NCBI RefSeq assembly: GCF_008710285.1
Contig: NZ_VYQF01000007.1
Coordinates: forward strand, 124,001 to 188,000
Origin: Ginsengibacter hankyongi
GTDB lineage: Bacteria > Bacteroidota > Bacteroidia > Chitinophagales > Chitinophagaceae
DNA: 64,000 bases
Direction: 5' to 3'
Within the stretch, counting starts at the first letter, position 1. The number at the start of each line of letters is the position of its first letter. This document shows positions 1 to 8,462 of the stretch, piece after piece. A model generated the notes under the pieces. That model did no database searches. It was not told the origin of the DNA and saw nothing but the letters and a program-made list of their open reading frames with translations. The translations under genes were made by a program, and so were the position numbers.

Positions 1-303
1 TTTGGCAAAATCAATTCCGGTAATATTATTAAAGCCGTAATGAGCAGCAACAATCATCGCACGTCCTTTGCCACATCCAAAGTCTGTAATGTTTTTATTT
101 TCGTTTATGCTTCGCAGGTAGTTAAATCCTTTTTCAAGTATAAAATAATTGCAGGCCTGGTAAATGGATGCATGTTCGAGGTTATTTCCGGTTATGGTTA
201 TTGTTTTCAGCCGGTCTAATTCTATTGTATCCAGATTATATTTTCTTTCACCTTTTATTTCATGATAAATACTAAAAAATGCAAGAGGGAAATTCCAGTT
301 CAT
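1..303 (-). CDS. Class I SAM-dependent methyltransferase, N-terminal part (cut by window edge)
   Basis: The 101 codons in the window read through a glycine-rich SAM-binding motif, DFGCGKGRAM followed by GIDFAK, which is motif I and the following strand of class I methyltransferases. Upstream of it lies a HEIKGERKYNLDT stretch that I associate with small Bacteroidota methyltransferases of this kind. The C-terminal half lies outside the window, so the substrate cannot be guessed. The first ATG is at 303, but the frame stays open upstream for 19 more codons to the recJ stop, encoding an aromatic and basic segment (FIKKFIYYIRYWFFIG) that looks like real protein. The true start may therefore be a rare ATA or ATC codon near 348-360. 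Fold is confident, start is not. Confidence 0.8.
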   Translation of the reverse strand, partial: MNWNFPLAFFSIYHEIKGERKYNLDTIELDRLKTITITGNNLEHASIYQACNYFILEKGFNYLRSINENKNITDFGCGKGRAMIVAAHYGFNNITGIDFAK

Positions 304-360
304 TCCAATAAAAAACCAGTATCTTATATAGTAAATAAACTTTTTTATAAAGATTAGTAT

Positions 361-2076
361 TTAATTGAGTTCATTTTCAGAAAGCCTGAAATCTATAACT
401 TTTAACTGAAGAGTTGTTTCTCCATTCCATTCATTTTCATCAATGGTGTAAACTATATCAATTGGCTTTTGCATTTGAAGCAGATGAAATTTTTCAGCCA
501 TATTAAAACCTATTCCTGTTATAACAATATTATCCTGTTTTAACACGAAACGTATATGAAGTTCTTTTACAATTTTTGACCAGGAAGTATCAAATATATT
601 TTTTGAAATAAAAACAGGACGGAGGTTTTCAGGGCCGTAAGGCTCCATTTGTGTAAGTATATTATAAAAGCTTTTAGTTATATTTTTGAAACCTATTTCT
701 GCATCAATAACAATCTCCGGAATAAGAAGATGTGGCGCTATCACAGAAGAAACAACTTCCTCAAACTTATTGCTAAATGCGGTTACATTTTCAGGTAACA
801 TGGTCATTCCTGCTGCTGCAAAATGCCCGCCATAACCAATTAAATATTCCCTGCATTCATGAATGGCTTCATATAAATTAAAACCCGGTACGCTGCGTGC
901 ACTGCCCCCAACGTATTCACCACTTTGTGCAAGCACGACTGTTGGCCGGTAATAAGTTTCTATAAGCCTGCTGGCTACAATTCCTACAACACCTTTGTGC
1001 CAATGCGATTTAAATACAACAGTAGATTTGCGGTTTATTAAATTATCGTCACTTTCAATAATTGCCAATGCTTCTTCAGTAATATTTGTATCAGCTTCTT
1101 TACGATCTGTATTATCACTATGCAACATTTCGGCATATTCTTTTGCCTTGGTAAAATCATCTTCTATAAACATCATAACGGCCTTGGTTGCATCGTCCAT
1201 CCGGCCCGCGGCATTTACTCGTGGAGCAATAATAAAAACCACGTTATTAATCGAAAACTTTTTTTTAAGGCCACTTAATTCTATCAATGCCCTTATTCCA
1301 GGTAAAGGATTGCTGTTTAGTTTTTGCAAACCGTAATATGCTAATATCCTGTTTTCTCCGGTAATCGGAACTATATCTGCACCGATAGCCGTTACAACAA
1401 GATCAAGATAACAGGTATATTCTTCTTCGGGTAACCCTAACCGTTTGGAAAGAGCTGTAATAAGTTTATAGCCAACTCCACATCCACAAAGTTCTTTATA
1501 AGGATAGTTACAATCTTTTTGTTTTGGGTTTAATATGGCAACAGCAGGAGGAAGTTCATGATCGGGAAGGTGATGGTCGCATACAATGAAATCAAGGTCT
1601 AACTGCCTGGCATACCCGATAAGTTCAACAGATTTTATTCCACAGTCAAGAGAGATAATAAGTTTAAAGCCGTTTTCTTTTGCAAAATCAATCCCCTGCC
1701 TGCTTACGCCATAACCTTCCCGGTACCGGTGAGGCACATAGAAATCAATATTTTCTTCTTTATATACTTTTTTAAGAAACCGGAACATGCATGCAACAGA
1801 AGTTGTTCCATCTACATCATAATCTCCAAAAACCAGGATTTTTTCTTTTTCATCAAATGCTTTTAAAATTCTTTCCACTGCTTTATCCATGTCTTTCATC
1901 AGAAAAGGATCATGAAGTTGCGAAAGCTGTGGCCTGAAATAATCTTTGGCTTTTTCAAAAGTATCTATATCTCTTTGCACAAGAATTTTACAAAGAGCAT
2001 GGCTTATCTGAAGCGATTGTTGTAATGCAATAACCTTACTTTCATTTGCTGATAATATTTTCCATCTCTTCTTCAT
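361..2076 (-). CDS. recJ: Single-stranded-DNA-specific 5'-3' exonuclease RecJ
   Basis: RecJ degrades single-stranded DNA 5' to 3' in recombination and mismatch repair. The 571-residue protein has normal family length. It carries the DHH phosphoesterase motifs: VFGDYDVDGTTS at residues 82-93 (metal-binding aspartates) and VCDHHLP at 165-171. The DHHA1 motif GYGGHFAAAGM is near residue 415, and an OB-like C-terminal part follows. The ATG at 2076 is directly preceded by the polyprenyl synthase gene on the same strand (24-bp gap), so the two are probably co-transcribed. The stop codon is in the same frame as the downstream methyltransferase reading frame. Confidence 0.96.
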   Translation of the reverse strand: MKKRWKILSANESKVIALQQSLQISHALCKILVQRDIDTFEKAKDYFRPQLSQLHDPFLMKDMDKAVERILKAFDEKEKILVFGDYDVDGTTSVACMFRFLKKVYKEENIDFYVPHRYREGYGVSRQGIDFAKENGFKLIISLDCGIKSVELIGYARQLDLDFIVCDHHLPDHELPPAVAILNPKQKDCNYPYKELCGCGVGYKLITALSKRLGLPEEEYTCYLDLVVTAIGADIVPITGENRILAYYGLQKLNSNPLPGIRALIELSGLKKKFSINNVVFIIAPRVNAAGRMDDATKAVMMFIEDDFTKAKEYAEMLHSDNTDRKEADTNITEEALAIIESDDNLINRKSTVVFKSHWHKGVVGIVASRLIETYYRPTVVLAQSGEYVGGSARSVPGFNLYEAIHECREYLIGYGGHFAAAGMTMLPENVTAFSNKFEEVVSSVIAPHLLIPEIVIDAEIGFKNITKSFYNILTQMEPYGPENLRPVFISKNIFDTSWSKIVKELHIRFVLKQDNIVITGIGFNMAEKFHLLQMQKPIDIVYTIDENEWNGETTLQLKVIDFRLSENELN

Positions 2077-2100
2077 AACTATAAACAGCTAACTGGCATA

Positions 2101-3063
2101 TTAATATTTTCTATCTGTTGTGTACATTACTAATTCTTCAAGTCCTTTCCTTATATCGCTTTCAGGAAATTCTGATAATACCTTCAATGCTTCATCCCTG
2201 TATTCCACCATTTTTTTTGCAGCATATTTAATTCCTCCTGTTTCTACAACCTTTTGCAAAACATATTTAATTTTTGCAGCGTCTTTATTTTGATTTTTTA
2301 TGATATAAATAATTTTTCTTTTTTCAGAAGCATCAATATTATTTAATGTATAGATTAAAGGCAGCGTAAGTTTTTTTTCCTTAAGATCATTACCGGTTGG
2401 TTTTCCTATGTCTTCATTTCCATAATCAAAAAGATCATCTTTAATCTGGAACGCGATGCCGGCTTTTTCGCCAAACAATTTCATTTTTTCTGTGATCGTC
2501 TCATCATTGGTTGTGCTCCAGGCTCCAACGGCACATGCAGATGAGAGTAATGAAGCTGTCTTGCTTCTTATTATTTCAAAATAAGTTTCTTCTTTCAGAT
2601 TTAATTTCCTCGATTTTTCTAATTGAAGCAATTCGCCTTCGCTCATTTGCTTTACCGCCTCCGACAAAATATGCAAATGTTTAAAATCTCCCGCACCTGT
2701 TGAAAGAAGCAGTCCTTTTGAAAGTAAATAATCCCCGACAAGAACAGCAATTTTATTTTTCCATAATGCGTTTATTGAAAAGAAGCCCCTTCTTTCCAAA
2801 GATTCATCTACAACGTCATCATGTACCAGTGTAGCTGTATGTAACAATTCAACGAGTGCCGCGGCCCTATAAGTTGATTCGTTTATAGTACCATGAAGTT
2901 TTGCGCTTAAAAAAACGAACATAGGCCTTAACTGCTTGCCTTTTCGTTTAATAATATATTTCATAATCCTGTCGAGCAGCGGAGTATTACTTTTTACTGA
3001 TTGCGAAAATTTTTGTTCAAAAATGTTTAGTTCCTCTGCAATAAGATCTTTAGAAAACTTCAT
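2101..3063 (-). CDS. All-trans polyprenyl diphosphate synthase (octaprenyl/heptaprenyl type)
   Basis: This enzyme condenses isopentenyl diphosphate units onto an allylic diphosphate, here probably to make the menaquinone side chain. From the start at 3063 the protein is 320 residues, typical for the family. The first aspartate-rich motif HDDVVDE is at residues 81-87 and the second, KDDLFDYGNED, begins near 208. GKQLRP, the substrate-binding basic motif, is near 42. A longer frame opens at 3147, but its 28 extra residues have no family counterpart, and MKFSKDLIAEEL at 3063 matches the usual N-terminus. Chain length cannot be read from sequence alone. MqnE, encoded elsewhere in the window, supports a menaquinone role. 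Confidence 0.92.
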   Translation of the reverse strand: MKFSKDLIAEELNIFEQKFSQSVKSNTPLLDRIMKYIIKRKGKQLRPMFVFLSAKLHGTINESTYRAAALVELLHTATLVHDDVVDESLERRGFFSINALWKNKIAVLVGDYLLSKGLLLSTGAGDFKHLHILSEAVKQMSEGELLQLEKSRKLNLKEETYFEIIRSKTASLLSSACAVGAWSTTNDETITEKMKLFGEKAGIAFQIKDDLFDYGNEDIGKPTGNDLKEKKLTLPLIYTLNNIDASEKRKIIYIIKNQNKDAAKIKYVLQKVVETGGIKYAAKKMVEYRDEALKVLSEFPESDIRKGLEELVMYTTDRKY

Positions 3064-3278
3064 AAACTTATAAAAAGGCAATATAGTACAAATCAATAAG
3101 TAAATATTTAATTGTAATTGCTCTTCGCGTAGATGTAAAACTTTCAAATATTAAAAAATACAATTAGAAAAGTTTAAATAGCTAATAATGGAGTATAGAA
3201 ATAGAATAGTGAGATGTACGCAATACAAAATTATCATGATATTTAAATGGTTCAATATCTAAATAATTGCTAAAAAAA

Positions 3279-3309
3279 TTTGAATTTTGGCATTCGTTCG
3301 ATATTTTTG
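3279..3309 (+). promoter_or_regulatory. Bacteroidota-type promoter for the OmpA-like gene at 3355
   Basis: TTTG at 3279-3282 is separated by exactly 19 bases from TATTTTTG at 3302-3309. This matches the Bacteroidota primary-sigma consensus (TTTG near -33, TAnnTTTG near -7). It predicts transcription starting around 3315, leaving a leader of about 40 bases. Confidence 0.65.
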
Positions 3310-3354
3310 TAAATAATCAATTAGTTTATTTAGACATCAATTAATCAAAAAGTT

Positions 3355-4914
3355 ATGGCAAGCAAAAAGTACAAATTAATGTTAGTGGGGATTTTATCCC
3401 TGTTGTCTCTTGGTGTGTTCGCCCAGGATACCGGCGTTTATAATATTTATGACTCGAGTGTAATATCGTCTAAAGGACAAGCACAACAAAACGAGTTTAT
3501 GAATAACACTTATGATTTTCCTGCTAAGCCGCGTAATGAAATTGAGATTGGTATTTCAGGTGGTATGTTTTCTGTAAGTGGTGATGTATCAGCTAAAATT
3601 CCAACTGCTGGATTTGGCATTCATATTCGTAAAGCACTGGGTTATGTTTTTTCTTTAAGAGGCGAATATGTATATGGAGTTGCCAAAGGCCTTAATTGGA
3701 AACCTTCCTTTGGGTATAAAAATGATCCGGCATGGTCTGCATATAATTCTGCTATTCTGCAACCGGTTTACTATAATTATCGTAGTCATGTTCAGGACCT
3801 TAGTCTTCAGGGAATTTTTACCTTGAATAATGTTCGTTTCCACAAACAAAAGACCGGATTCGTTCTTTACGGAGGCGTAGGCTTTGGTGCGACAATTTAC
3901 AATACAAAAATTAATGCTTTAAATGGTTCTACTCCTTATAATTTTTCATCAATTACAGCTTCCGGTTATTCAAATAGAAAAGATATTCGGAAAGCGCTGA
4001 AGGACATGATGGATAATAGTTATGAAACCGATGCAGAAAATAATAGGAAGAATTCACCCACTTTAGGGGATAATACATTAAAACCATCTGGTAGTTTAAT
4101 TGCTGGAATAGCTTTTAAATTAAGTAAGAGAATTAATCTCGCGATTGAAGATAAGTTTACATTTATTAAAGATGATTTATTGGATGGTCAACAATGGCAA
4201 GAACACTCAGTGGCTGACCCTGTACAGACCCGTGACTTTGATTCATATAATTATGCATCTGTGGGATTGAATTTCAATGTTGGCAAGAAATCTGTTGAGC
4301 CTCTTTGGTGGATCAATCCACTTGATTATGCCTACAGCGAAATCAATAATCCTAAGCACATGAAGATACCAAAACCGGTATTTGATGATGCTGATGGTGA
4401 TGGTGTTGTGGACCAACTTGATAAAGAACCAAATACGCCAGCTGGTTGCCCGGTTGATACACACGGGGTTTCAAGAGACACTGATGGTGACGGCGTACCT
4501 GATTGTAAAGACAAACAATTAGTTACTCCTACAGAATGCCAGCCTGTTGATGCTGATGGCGTGGGAAAATGCCCGGATCCAGAATGTTGCAAGAACTTAG
4601 TTCCTGCACCTGCAGCTTGTCAGATAGGAGATCTACCAAGCGTATCTTTTAGAGGAAAGAGCAGTATTGTTAGTAACGATGCTAAGGCAATGTTAGCAAC
4701 TGTTGCTTCAAAACTAAAAGATAATGCTGCATGTTCTATAATTGTTACAGGTTATCCGGCTGCTTCCAAAGCGTCTCAGGCACTTTGTAATAAAAGAGTG
4801 GCAGCTATTAAAGCTTATTTAACTGAGAAAGAAGGAATTAGTGCAGACCGTGTAGACACTAATTGTGAAGTTGGTGGTGGAGATGCAAATACTGTTGATA
4901 TAAAAGCCAAATAA
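3355..4914 (+). CDS. Outer-membrane beta-barrel protein with TSP3-type calcium repeats and a degenerate OmpA-like C-terminus
   Basis: The 519-residue protein begins with a signal peptide ending near VFAQ (residue 24). A beta-barrel-like region of alternating hydrophobic strands follows to about residue 330. Aspartate-rich thrombospondin-3-like repeats (DADGDGVVDQLDKEP, DTDGDGVPDCKDK, DADGVGKCPD) lie at about 342-410. The last 100 residues resemble an OmpA peptidoglycan-binding domain in layout (SVSFRGKSSIV, then VTGYPAASKASQALCNKRVAAIKAYL). However, the aspartate after the glycine-rich turn and the arginine near the end that bind peptidoglycan in OmpA are missing. It is a single-gene unit with its own promoter and terminator. 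It probably sits in the outer membrane; cell-wall anchoring is uncertain. Confidence 0.8.
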   Translation: MASKKYKLMLVGILSLLSLGVFAQDTGVYNIYDSSVISSKGQAQQNEFMNNTYDFPAKPRNEIEIGISGGMFSVSGDVSAKIPTAGFGIHIRKALGYVFSLRGEYVYGVAKGLNWKPSFGYKNDPAWSAYNSAILQPVYYNYRSHVQDLSLQGIFTLNNVRFHKQKTGFVLYGGVGFGATIYNTKINALNGSTPYNFSSITASGYSNRKDIRKALKDMMDNSYETDAENNRKNSPTLGDNTLKPSGSLIAGIAFKLSKRINLAIEDKFTFIKDDLLDGQQWQEHSVADPVQTRDFDSYNYASVGLNFNVGKKSVEPLWWINPLDYAYSEINNPKHMKIPKPVFDDADGDGVVDQLDKEPNTPAGCPVDTHGVSRDTDGDGVPDCKDKQLVTPTECQPVDADGVGKCPDPECCKNLVPAPAACQIGDLPSVSFRGKSSIVSNDAKAMLATVASKLKDNAACSIIVTGYPAASKASQALCNKRVAAIKAYLTEKEGISADRVDTNCEVGGGDANTVDIKAK

Positions 4915-4939
4915 TAAGTTTACTTTTTGCTAAGTGAAT

Positions 4940-4973
4940 AACAAAACCCTTCCCGTTTCGGAAGGGTTTTGTT
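4940..4973 (+). terminator. Strong intrinsic terminator after the OmpA-like gene
   Basis: A perfect 14-bp stem (left arm 4940-4953, right arm 4960-4973) with a 6-base loop lies 26 bases after the stop codon. The right arm carries a T-rich run. It separates the OmpA-like gene from bamD. Confidence 0.85.
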
Positions 4974-5063
4974 GCTAATTATCAAAACATTAACTGCGTC
5001 TATTTTGTACATTTTTTTTTTAAAATCATTTTTGCCCAAAATCACTTAATTTCGCACCTTCTT

Positions 5064-5891
5064 ATGATGAAATTAGCCCTAATTTTATTTCTGTCACTTG
5101 GTGTTTTAAATAGTTGTTCGACGCAGTTTAATAAAGTGCTTAAAAGCAAAGACTACGACTATAAGCTTAAAATGGCGGACAAATATTATGAGAATAAGAA
5201 GTATAAGAACGCAGAAGAATTATATGTAGAATTATTTCCAATTTTTAAGGGTACTCAGAAATTTGAGGAATTATATTACAAATACGCTTATTGCTCATTC
5301 TATGAGAAAAATTATCCAGACGCAGAAAATCTGTTTAAAGGATTTTTAGAGGTGTTCCCGAATAGTGATAAAGCGGAAGAAGTGGCCTATATGCATGCAT
5401 ATACTTTCTATTTGCAATCGCCCAAGGTGGAGCTCGATCAAATAAATACTAATAAAGCTATTGGTATGATGCAGTCATTCATAAGCACGCATCCTAACTC
5501 CTCCAAGATAAAAGATGCGAATGAAATTATTGCTAAATGCAGGAGTAAATTGGAACTGAAAGATTATAAAACTGCGCAATTGTATTACGATCTTCAACAA
5601 TACCATGCAGCAGGAATTTCTTTCACAAATTTATTAAATAGCTATCCGGAATCGAGCAAAGGAGAAGAATACATGATGATGGCCGTGAGATCATATTATC
5701 AATACGCCCGGTTAAGTGTTTTCGATAAGCAGGAAGAACGATATCAAAAAGTATCTACTGCCTATTTTGATTTTGCTGACAGGTTTCCCGAAAGCAAGCT
5801 GTTGAAAGAGGCGGAAAATTATAAAAACATTAGTCTGAATAATATTAAAAAAATACAAAATGAGCAAGCTAAGACGCCAGCAGAGCGCTAA
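5064..5891 (+). CDS. bamD: Outer-membrane assembly lipoprotein BamD
   Basis: BamD is the essential lipoprotein partner of BamA in outer-membrane protein insertion. The 275-residue product has a lipoprotein signal peptide with lipobox LNSC (acylated Cys18). It is followed by TPR-like helical repeats, for example KYKNAEELYVELFPIF, NYPDAENLFKGFLEVFPNS and QYHAAGISFTNLLNSYPES. This is the YfiO/BamD fold, and the length is close to other Bacteroidota BamD proteins. Two adjacent ATG codons (5064, 5067) could serve as start. Its 3' end overlaps the omega-subunit gene by 32 bases, so the pair is translationally linked. Confidence 0.92.
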   Translation: MMKLALILFLSLGVLNSCSTQFNKVLKSKDYDYKLKMADKYYENKKYKNAEELYVELFPIFKGTQKFEELYYKYAYCSFYEKNYPDAENLFKGFLEVFPNSDKAEEVAYMHAYTFYLQSPKVELDQINTNKAIGMMQSFISTHPNSSKIKDANEIIAKCRSKLELKDYKTAQLYYDLQQYHAAGISFTNLLNSYPESSKGEEYMMMAVRSYYQYARLSVFDKQEERYQKVSTAYFDFADRFPESKLLKEAENYKNISLNNIKKIQNEQAKTPAER

Positions 5892-6201
5892 CACCAGCAA
5901 CGTAGTTGAAACGAAAAACCTTACTGATGTAAAGGCGAAAACAGGCAACCTATATGAATCAATTGCTGTTATAGCAAAACGAGCAAACCAAATTAATATT
6001 TCTATTAAAGAAGAACTTCACAATAAGTTGGAAGAATTTGCCAGTCATACTGATAGTCTTGAGGAGATTCATGAAAATAAAGAACAGATAGAAATTTCGA
6101 AAGCATACGAAAGAATGCCTAATCCTGCTCTATTAGCAACTACAGAATTTATGGAAGATAAAATTTATTATCGCCGGAATGAAGATAATCTCTTTGATTA
6201 A
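5860..6201 (+). CDS. rpoZ: DNA-directed RNA polymerase omega subunit (Bacteroidota type)
   Basis: The 113-residue protein matches the Bacteroidota omega subunit in position and sequence. The NLYESIAVIAKRANQI helix (residues 30-45) corresponds to the conserved omega/RPB6 region that binds the beta-prime C-terminus. A short acidic middle and NPALLATTEFMEDKIYYR near the end are typical of this lineage. The start lies inside bamD in another frame. Omega assists polymerase assembly. It is followed by a terminator, so bamD-rpoZ form one short transcription unit. Confidence 0.88.
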   Translation: MSKLRRQQSANTSNVVETKNLTDVKAKTGNLYESIAVIAKRANQINISIKEELHNKLEEFASHTDSLEEIHENKEQIEISKAYERMPNPALLATTEFMEDKIYYRRNEDNLFD

Positions 6202-6270
6202 TCTTCCGGGGTAGTAGATATATTAATATGTTTTTATAACAATCTTTGAATAAGAAATTATAATTTTAAT

Positions 6271-6293
6271 GGCGGTTTATACCGCCTTTTTTT
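6271..6293 (+). terminator. Intrinsic terminator after rpoZ
   Basis: A 6-bp GC-rich stem (GGCGGT at 6271-6276, ACCGCC at 6281-6286) with a TTAT loop is followed by seven T residues. Confidence 0.8.
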
Positions 6294-6349
6294 GTTTGAT
6301 TATTTAGAGGAAATGCTTGTAAACTATTTTTTTAAAAAAATAAGTATTC

Positions 6350-7555
6350 ATGGGCTCCGCAATTCTTAAAGATAAAAAAATATTGTTGTGTGTAACTGGG
6401 AGTATAGCTGCTTACAAGGCAGTTATCTTATTGCGATTGCTCATTAAAAATGGTGCAGAAGTAAAGGTAATAATGACAAAGGCTGCAAGTGATTTCGTTT
6501 CACCACTAACATTTTCTACTTTATCAAAAAATAAAATACTATCGGAACTTTTTAATGACGATACCTGGACGAATCACGTAATCCTTGGCCGCTGGGCAGA
6601 TGTTATATTAATTGCCCCTGCTTCTTGCAATACTTTAGCAAAAATGTCAAATGGTATTTGTGATAACCTGTTGCTGGCGACTTATCTTTCTGCGACGTGC
6701 CCGGTGTTGATTGCTCCTGCAATGGATGAAGATATGTGGCACCATCCGGCTACCAAAAGAAATATTGAAATATTAAAAGCTGCCGGCAATCAATTATTGC
6801 CCGTAAACGATGGTGAACTTGCGAGCGGCTTGCAGGGTGAGGGGCGCATGGCAGAACCAGAAGAAATTATCAGTTACCTGGAAAATTTTTTTTCCAGCAA
6901 ATTAAGTTTAAAAGGTGTTAGAGCATTAGTTACTGCGGGCCCAACATATGAAGCAATTGATCCGGTAAGATATATTGGAAACAGGTCGACGGGTACTATG
7001 GGTATTGCCCTGGCTGAAGAGTTAGCTGCAAGAGGCGCGGATGTATATCTTGTTGTAGGCCCTTCAGACGTAAATATTCCATGCAATATCAAAACCAAAA
7101 AAATTACTACAGCGAGAGAAATGTATGAGGCAAGTTTAAAATACATAAGCAATACCGATATTATTATAATGGCTGCTGCGGTATCAGATTATACACCCGA
7201 AAAAATTTCAAAGGAAAAAATAAAAAAAGAAAGCGATCAGTTATCCTTAACGCTAACCAAAACAAAAGATATACTCTCAACAGCAGGCAAACTAAAAACC
7301 GAACATCAAACCCTGGTAGGTTTTGCTTTAGAAACAACTAATGAAAGGGACAACGCTCTTCAAAAGCTTACTAAAAAAAATGCAGACCTTATTGTTCTTA
7401 ATTCCTTAAATGATGAAGGTGCAGGCTTTGGAAAAGGCACCAACAAAATTATTATTTTTGATAAGAAAGGCAACGAGTACAAATTTGATAAAAAGCCCAA
7501 GAAAGAAGTTGCTAAAGATATTATAAACACCATTATTCATTATAGAAATGTATAA
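6350..7555 (+). CDS. coaBC: Bifunctional phosphopantothenoylcysteine decarboxylase / phosphopantothenate-cysteine ligase CoaBC
   Basis: CoaBC carries out two successive steps of coenzyme A synthesis: CTP-dependent ligation of cysteine to phosphopantothenate, then FMN-dependent decarboxylation. The N-terminal CoaC half (about 8-185) has LLCVTGSIAAYKA, the active-site His76 in NHVILGRWAD, the FMN-binding APASCNTLAKMSNGICDN and PAMDEDMW. The CoaB half (about 187-401) has VTAGPTYEAIDPVRYIGN and the dimerisation/nucleotide motifs NRSTGTMG and NDEGAGFG. The clamp that carries the catalytic Cys158 in E. coli reads LASGLQGEGRM here, with Ser159 at that position. The 3' end overlaps porD by 8 bases. 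Confidence 0.95.
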   Translation: MGSAILKDKKILLCVTGSIAAYKAVILLRLLIKNGAEVKVIMTKAASDFVSPLTFSTLSKNKILSELFNDDTWTNHVILGRWADVILIAPASCNTLAKMSNGICDNLLLATYLSATCPVLIAPAMDEDMWHHPATKRNIEILKAAGNQLLPVNDGELASGLQGEGRMAEPEEIISYLENFFSSKLSLKGVRALVTAGPTYEAIDPVRYIGNRSTGTMGIALAEELAARGADVYLVVGPSDVNIPCNIKTKKITTAREMYEASLKYISNTDIIIMAAAVSDYTPEKISKEKIKKESDQLSLTLTKTKDILSTAGKLKTEHQTLVGFALETTNERDNALQKLTKKNADLIVLNSLNDEGAGFGKGTNKIIIFDKKGNEYKFDKKPKKEVAKDIINTIIHYRNV

Positions 7556-8462
7556 AGCCATTCTTATTTTAGTTTTATTTTTTTCAACATCAGCATACGC
7601 ACAGGAACTTAAAGCCAGAGTAAGTGTTATAAGCAATCGTGTTGCTAATAACGTAGATAAAAAAACATTTCAAACCTTACAAACTGCGCTGGACAATTTT
7701 GTGAATAACCGTAAATGGTCTGCGGACAATTTTGCCCAGCAAGAAAAAATTGATTGTAGTTTTTTACTTAATCTCGAATCTACTGACGAAGCTAACGTTT
7801 ACAAAGGGTCTCTTACGATTCAATCTGCAAGGCCAATTTTTAATTCAACATATGTTTCTCCAATAATTAATTTCCAGGATAATGACCTTATATTTAAATA
7901 TGCTGAGTTTCAGCAGTTGGAATTTAATGATAACCGGGTTTCAGGAACAGATCCGGACGTTTCAAATCTAACTGCCGTATTTGCGTACTATATAAATATA
8001 ATTTTGGGAATGGATTACGATTCATTTTCGCCGCGGGGCGGAGATCCTTTTTTCCAAAAGGCGCAGAATATAGTAAATAATGCGCCGGAAGGCAAAAATA
8101 TTTCAGGTTGGAAAGCTTTTGATGGTACAAGAAATCGTTATTGGCTTGCAGAAAATTTATTAAACAGCCGGTATACAATTATTCACGATGCTATATATAG
8201 CTATTACCGGCAAGGGATGGACAAGCTTTATGATGAAGAGGCAAATGCGAGAATTCAAATATTGAACGTTCTTAACCTGCTCAATAATTTGAATACCGAA
8301 AACCCTAATACAATGATAATGCAATTTTTTTTCCAGGGCAAAATGCAAGAGCTTATAAATGTATTTTCGAAAGCTTCTCCACCTGATAAATCAAGGGCGT
8401 TAGAATTTTTGCAAAAATTAGATGTACCCAACGCACCGAAATATAAAGAGGCACTTAAATAA
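7548..8462 (+). CDS. porD: DUF4835 / PorD-family secreted protein (type IX secretion-associated)
   Basis: The 304-residue protein has a signal peptide ending near AYAQ (residue 19) and is otherwise soluble. Its length, its ELKARVSVISNRV start, and the conserved centre (VFAYYINIILGMDYDSFSPRGGD, about residues 143-165) match DUF4835. As I recall, this family is annotated PorD in T9SS-bearing Bacteroidota. It lies directly after coaBC (8-base overlap), its usual neighbourhood. The T9SS sorting domain on the protein encoded at 29756-33355 shows the organism uses this secretion route. The molecular role of PorD in the machine is not evident from sequence. Confidence 0.82.
   Translation: MYKAILILVLFFSTSAYAQELKARVSVISNRVANNVDKKTFQTLQTALDNFVNNRKWSADNFAQQEKIDCSFLLNLESTDEANVYKGSLTIQSARPIFNSTYVSPIINFQDNDLIFKYAEFQQLEFNDNRVSGTDPDVSNLTAVFAYYINIILGMDYDSFSPRGGDPFFQKAQNIVNNAPEGKNISGWKAFDGTRNRYWLAENLLNSRYTIIHDAIYSYYRQGMDKLYDEEANARIQILNVLNLLNNLNTENPNTMIMQFFFQGKMQELINVFSKASPPDKSRALEFLQKLDVPNAPKYKEALK

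Noticed and set aside
3064-3147. 28-residue N-terminal extension of the polyprenyl synthase
   Set aside because: It is cysteine- and leucine-rich without family homology, and the protein starting at 3063 has the normal length.
4332-4592. Minus-strand open frame across the TSP3 repeats of the OmpA-like gene
   Set aside because: It is an antisense shadow of aspartate-rich codons; the serine/proline-rich translation is what GAT/GGT-rich coding gives on the other strand.
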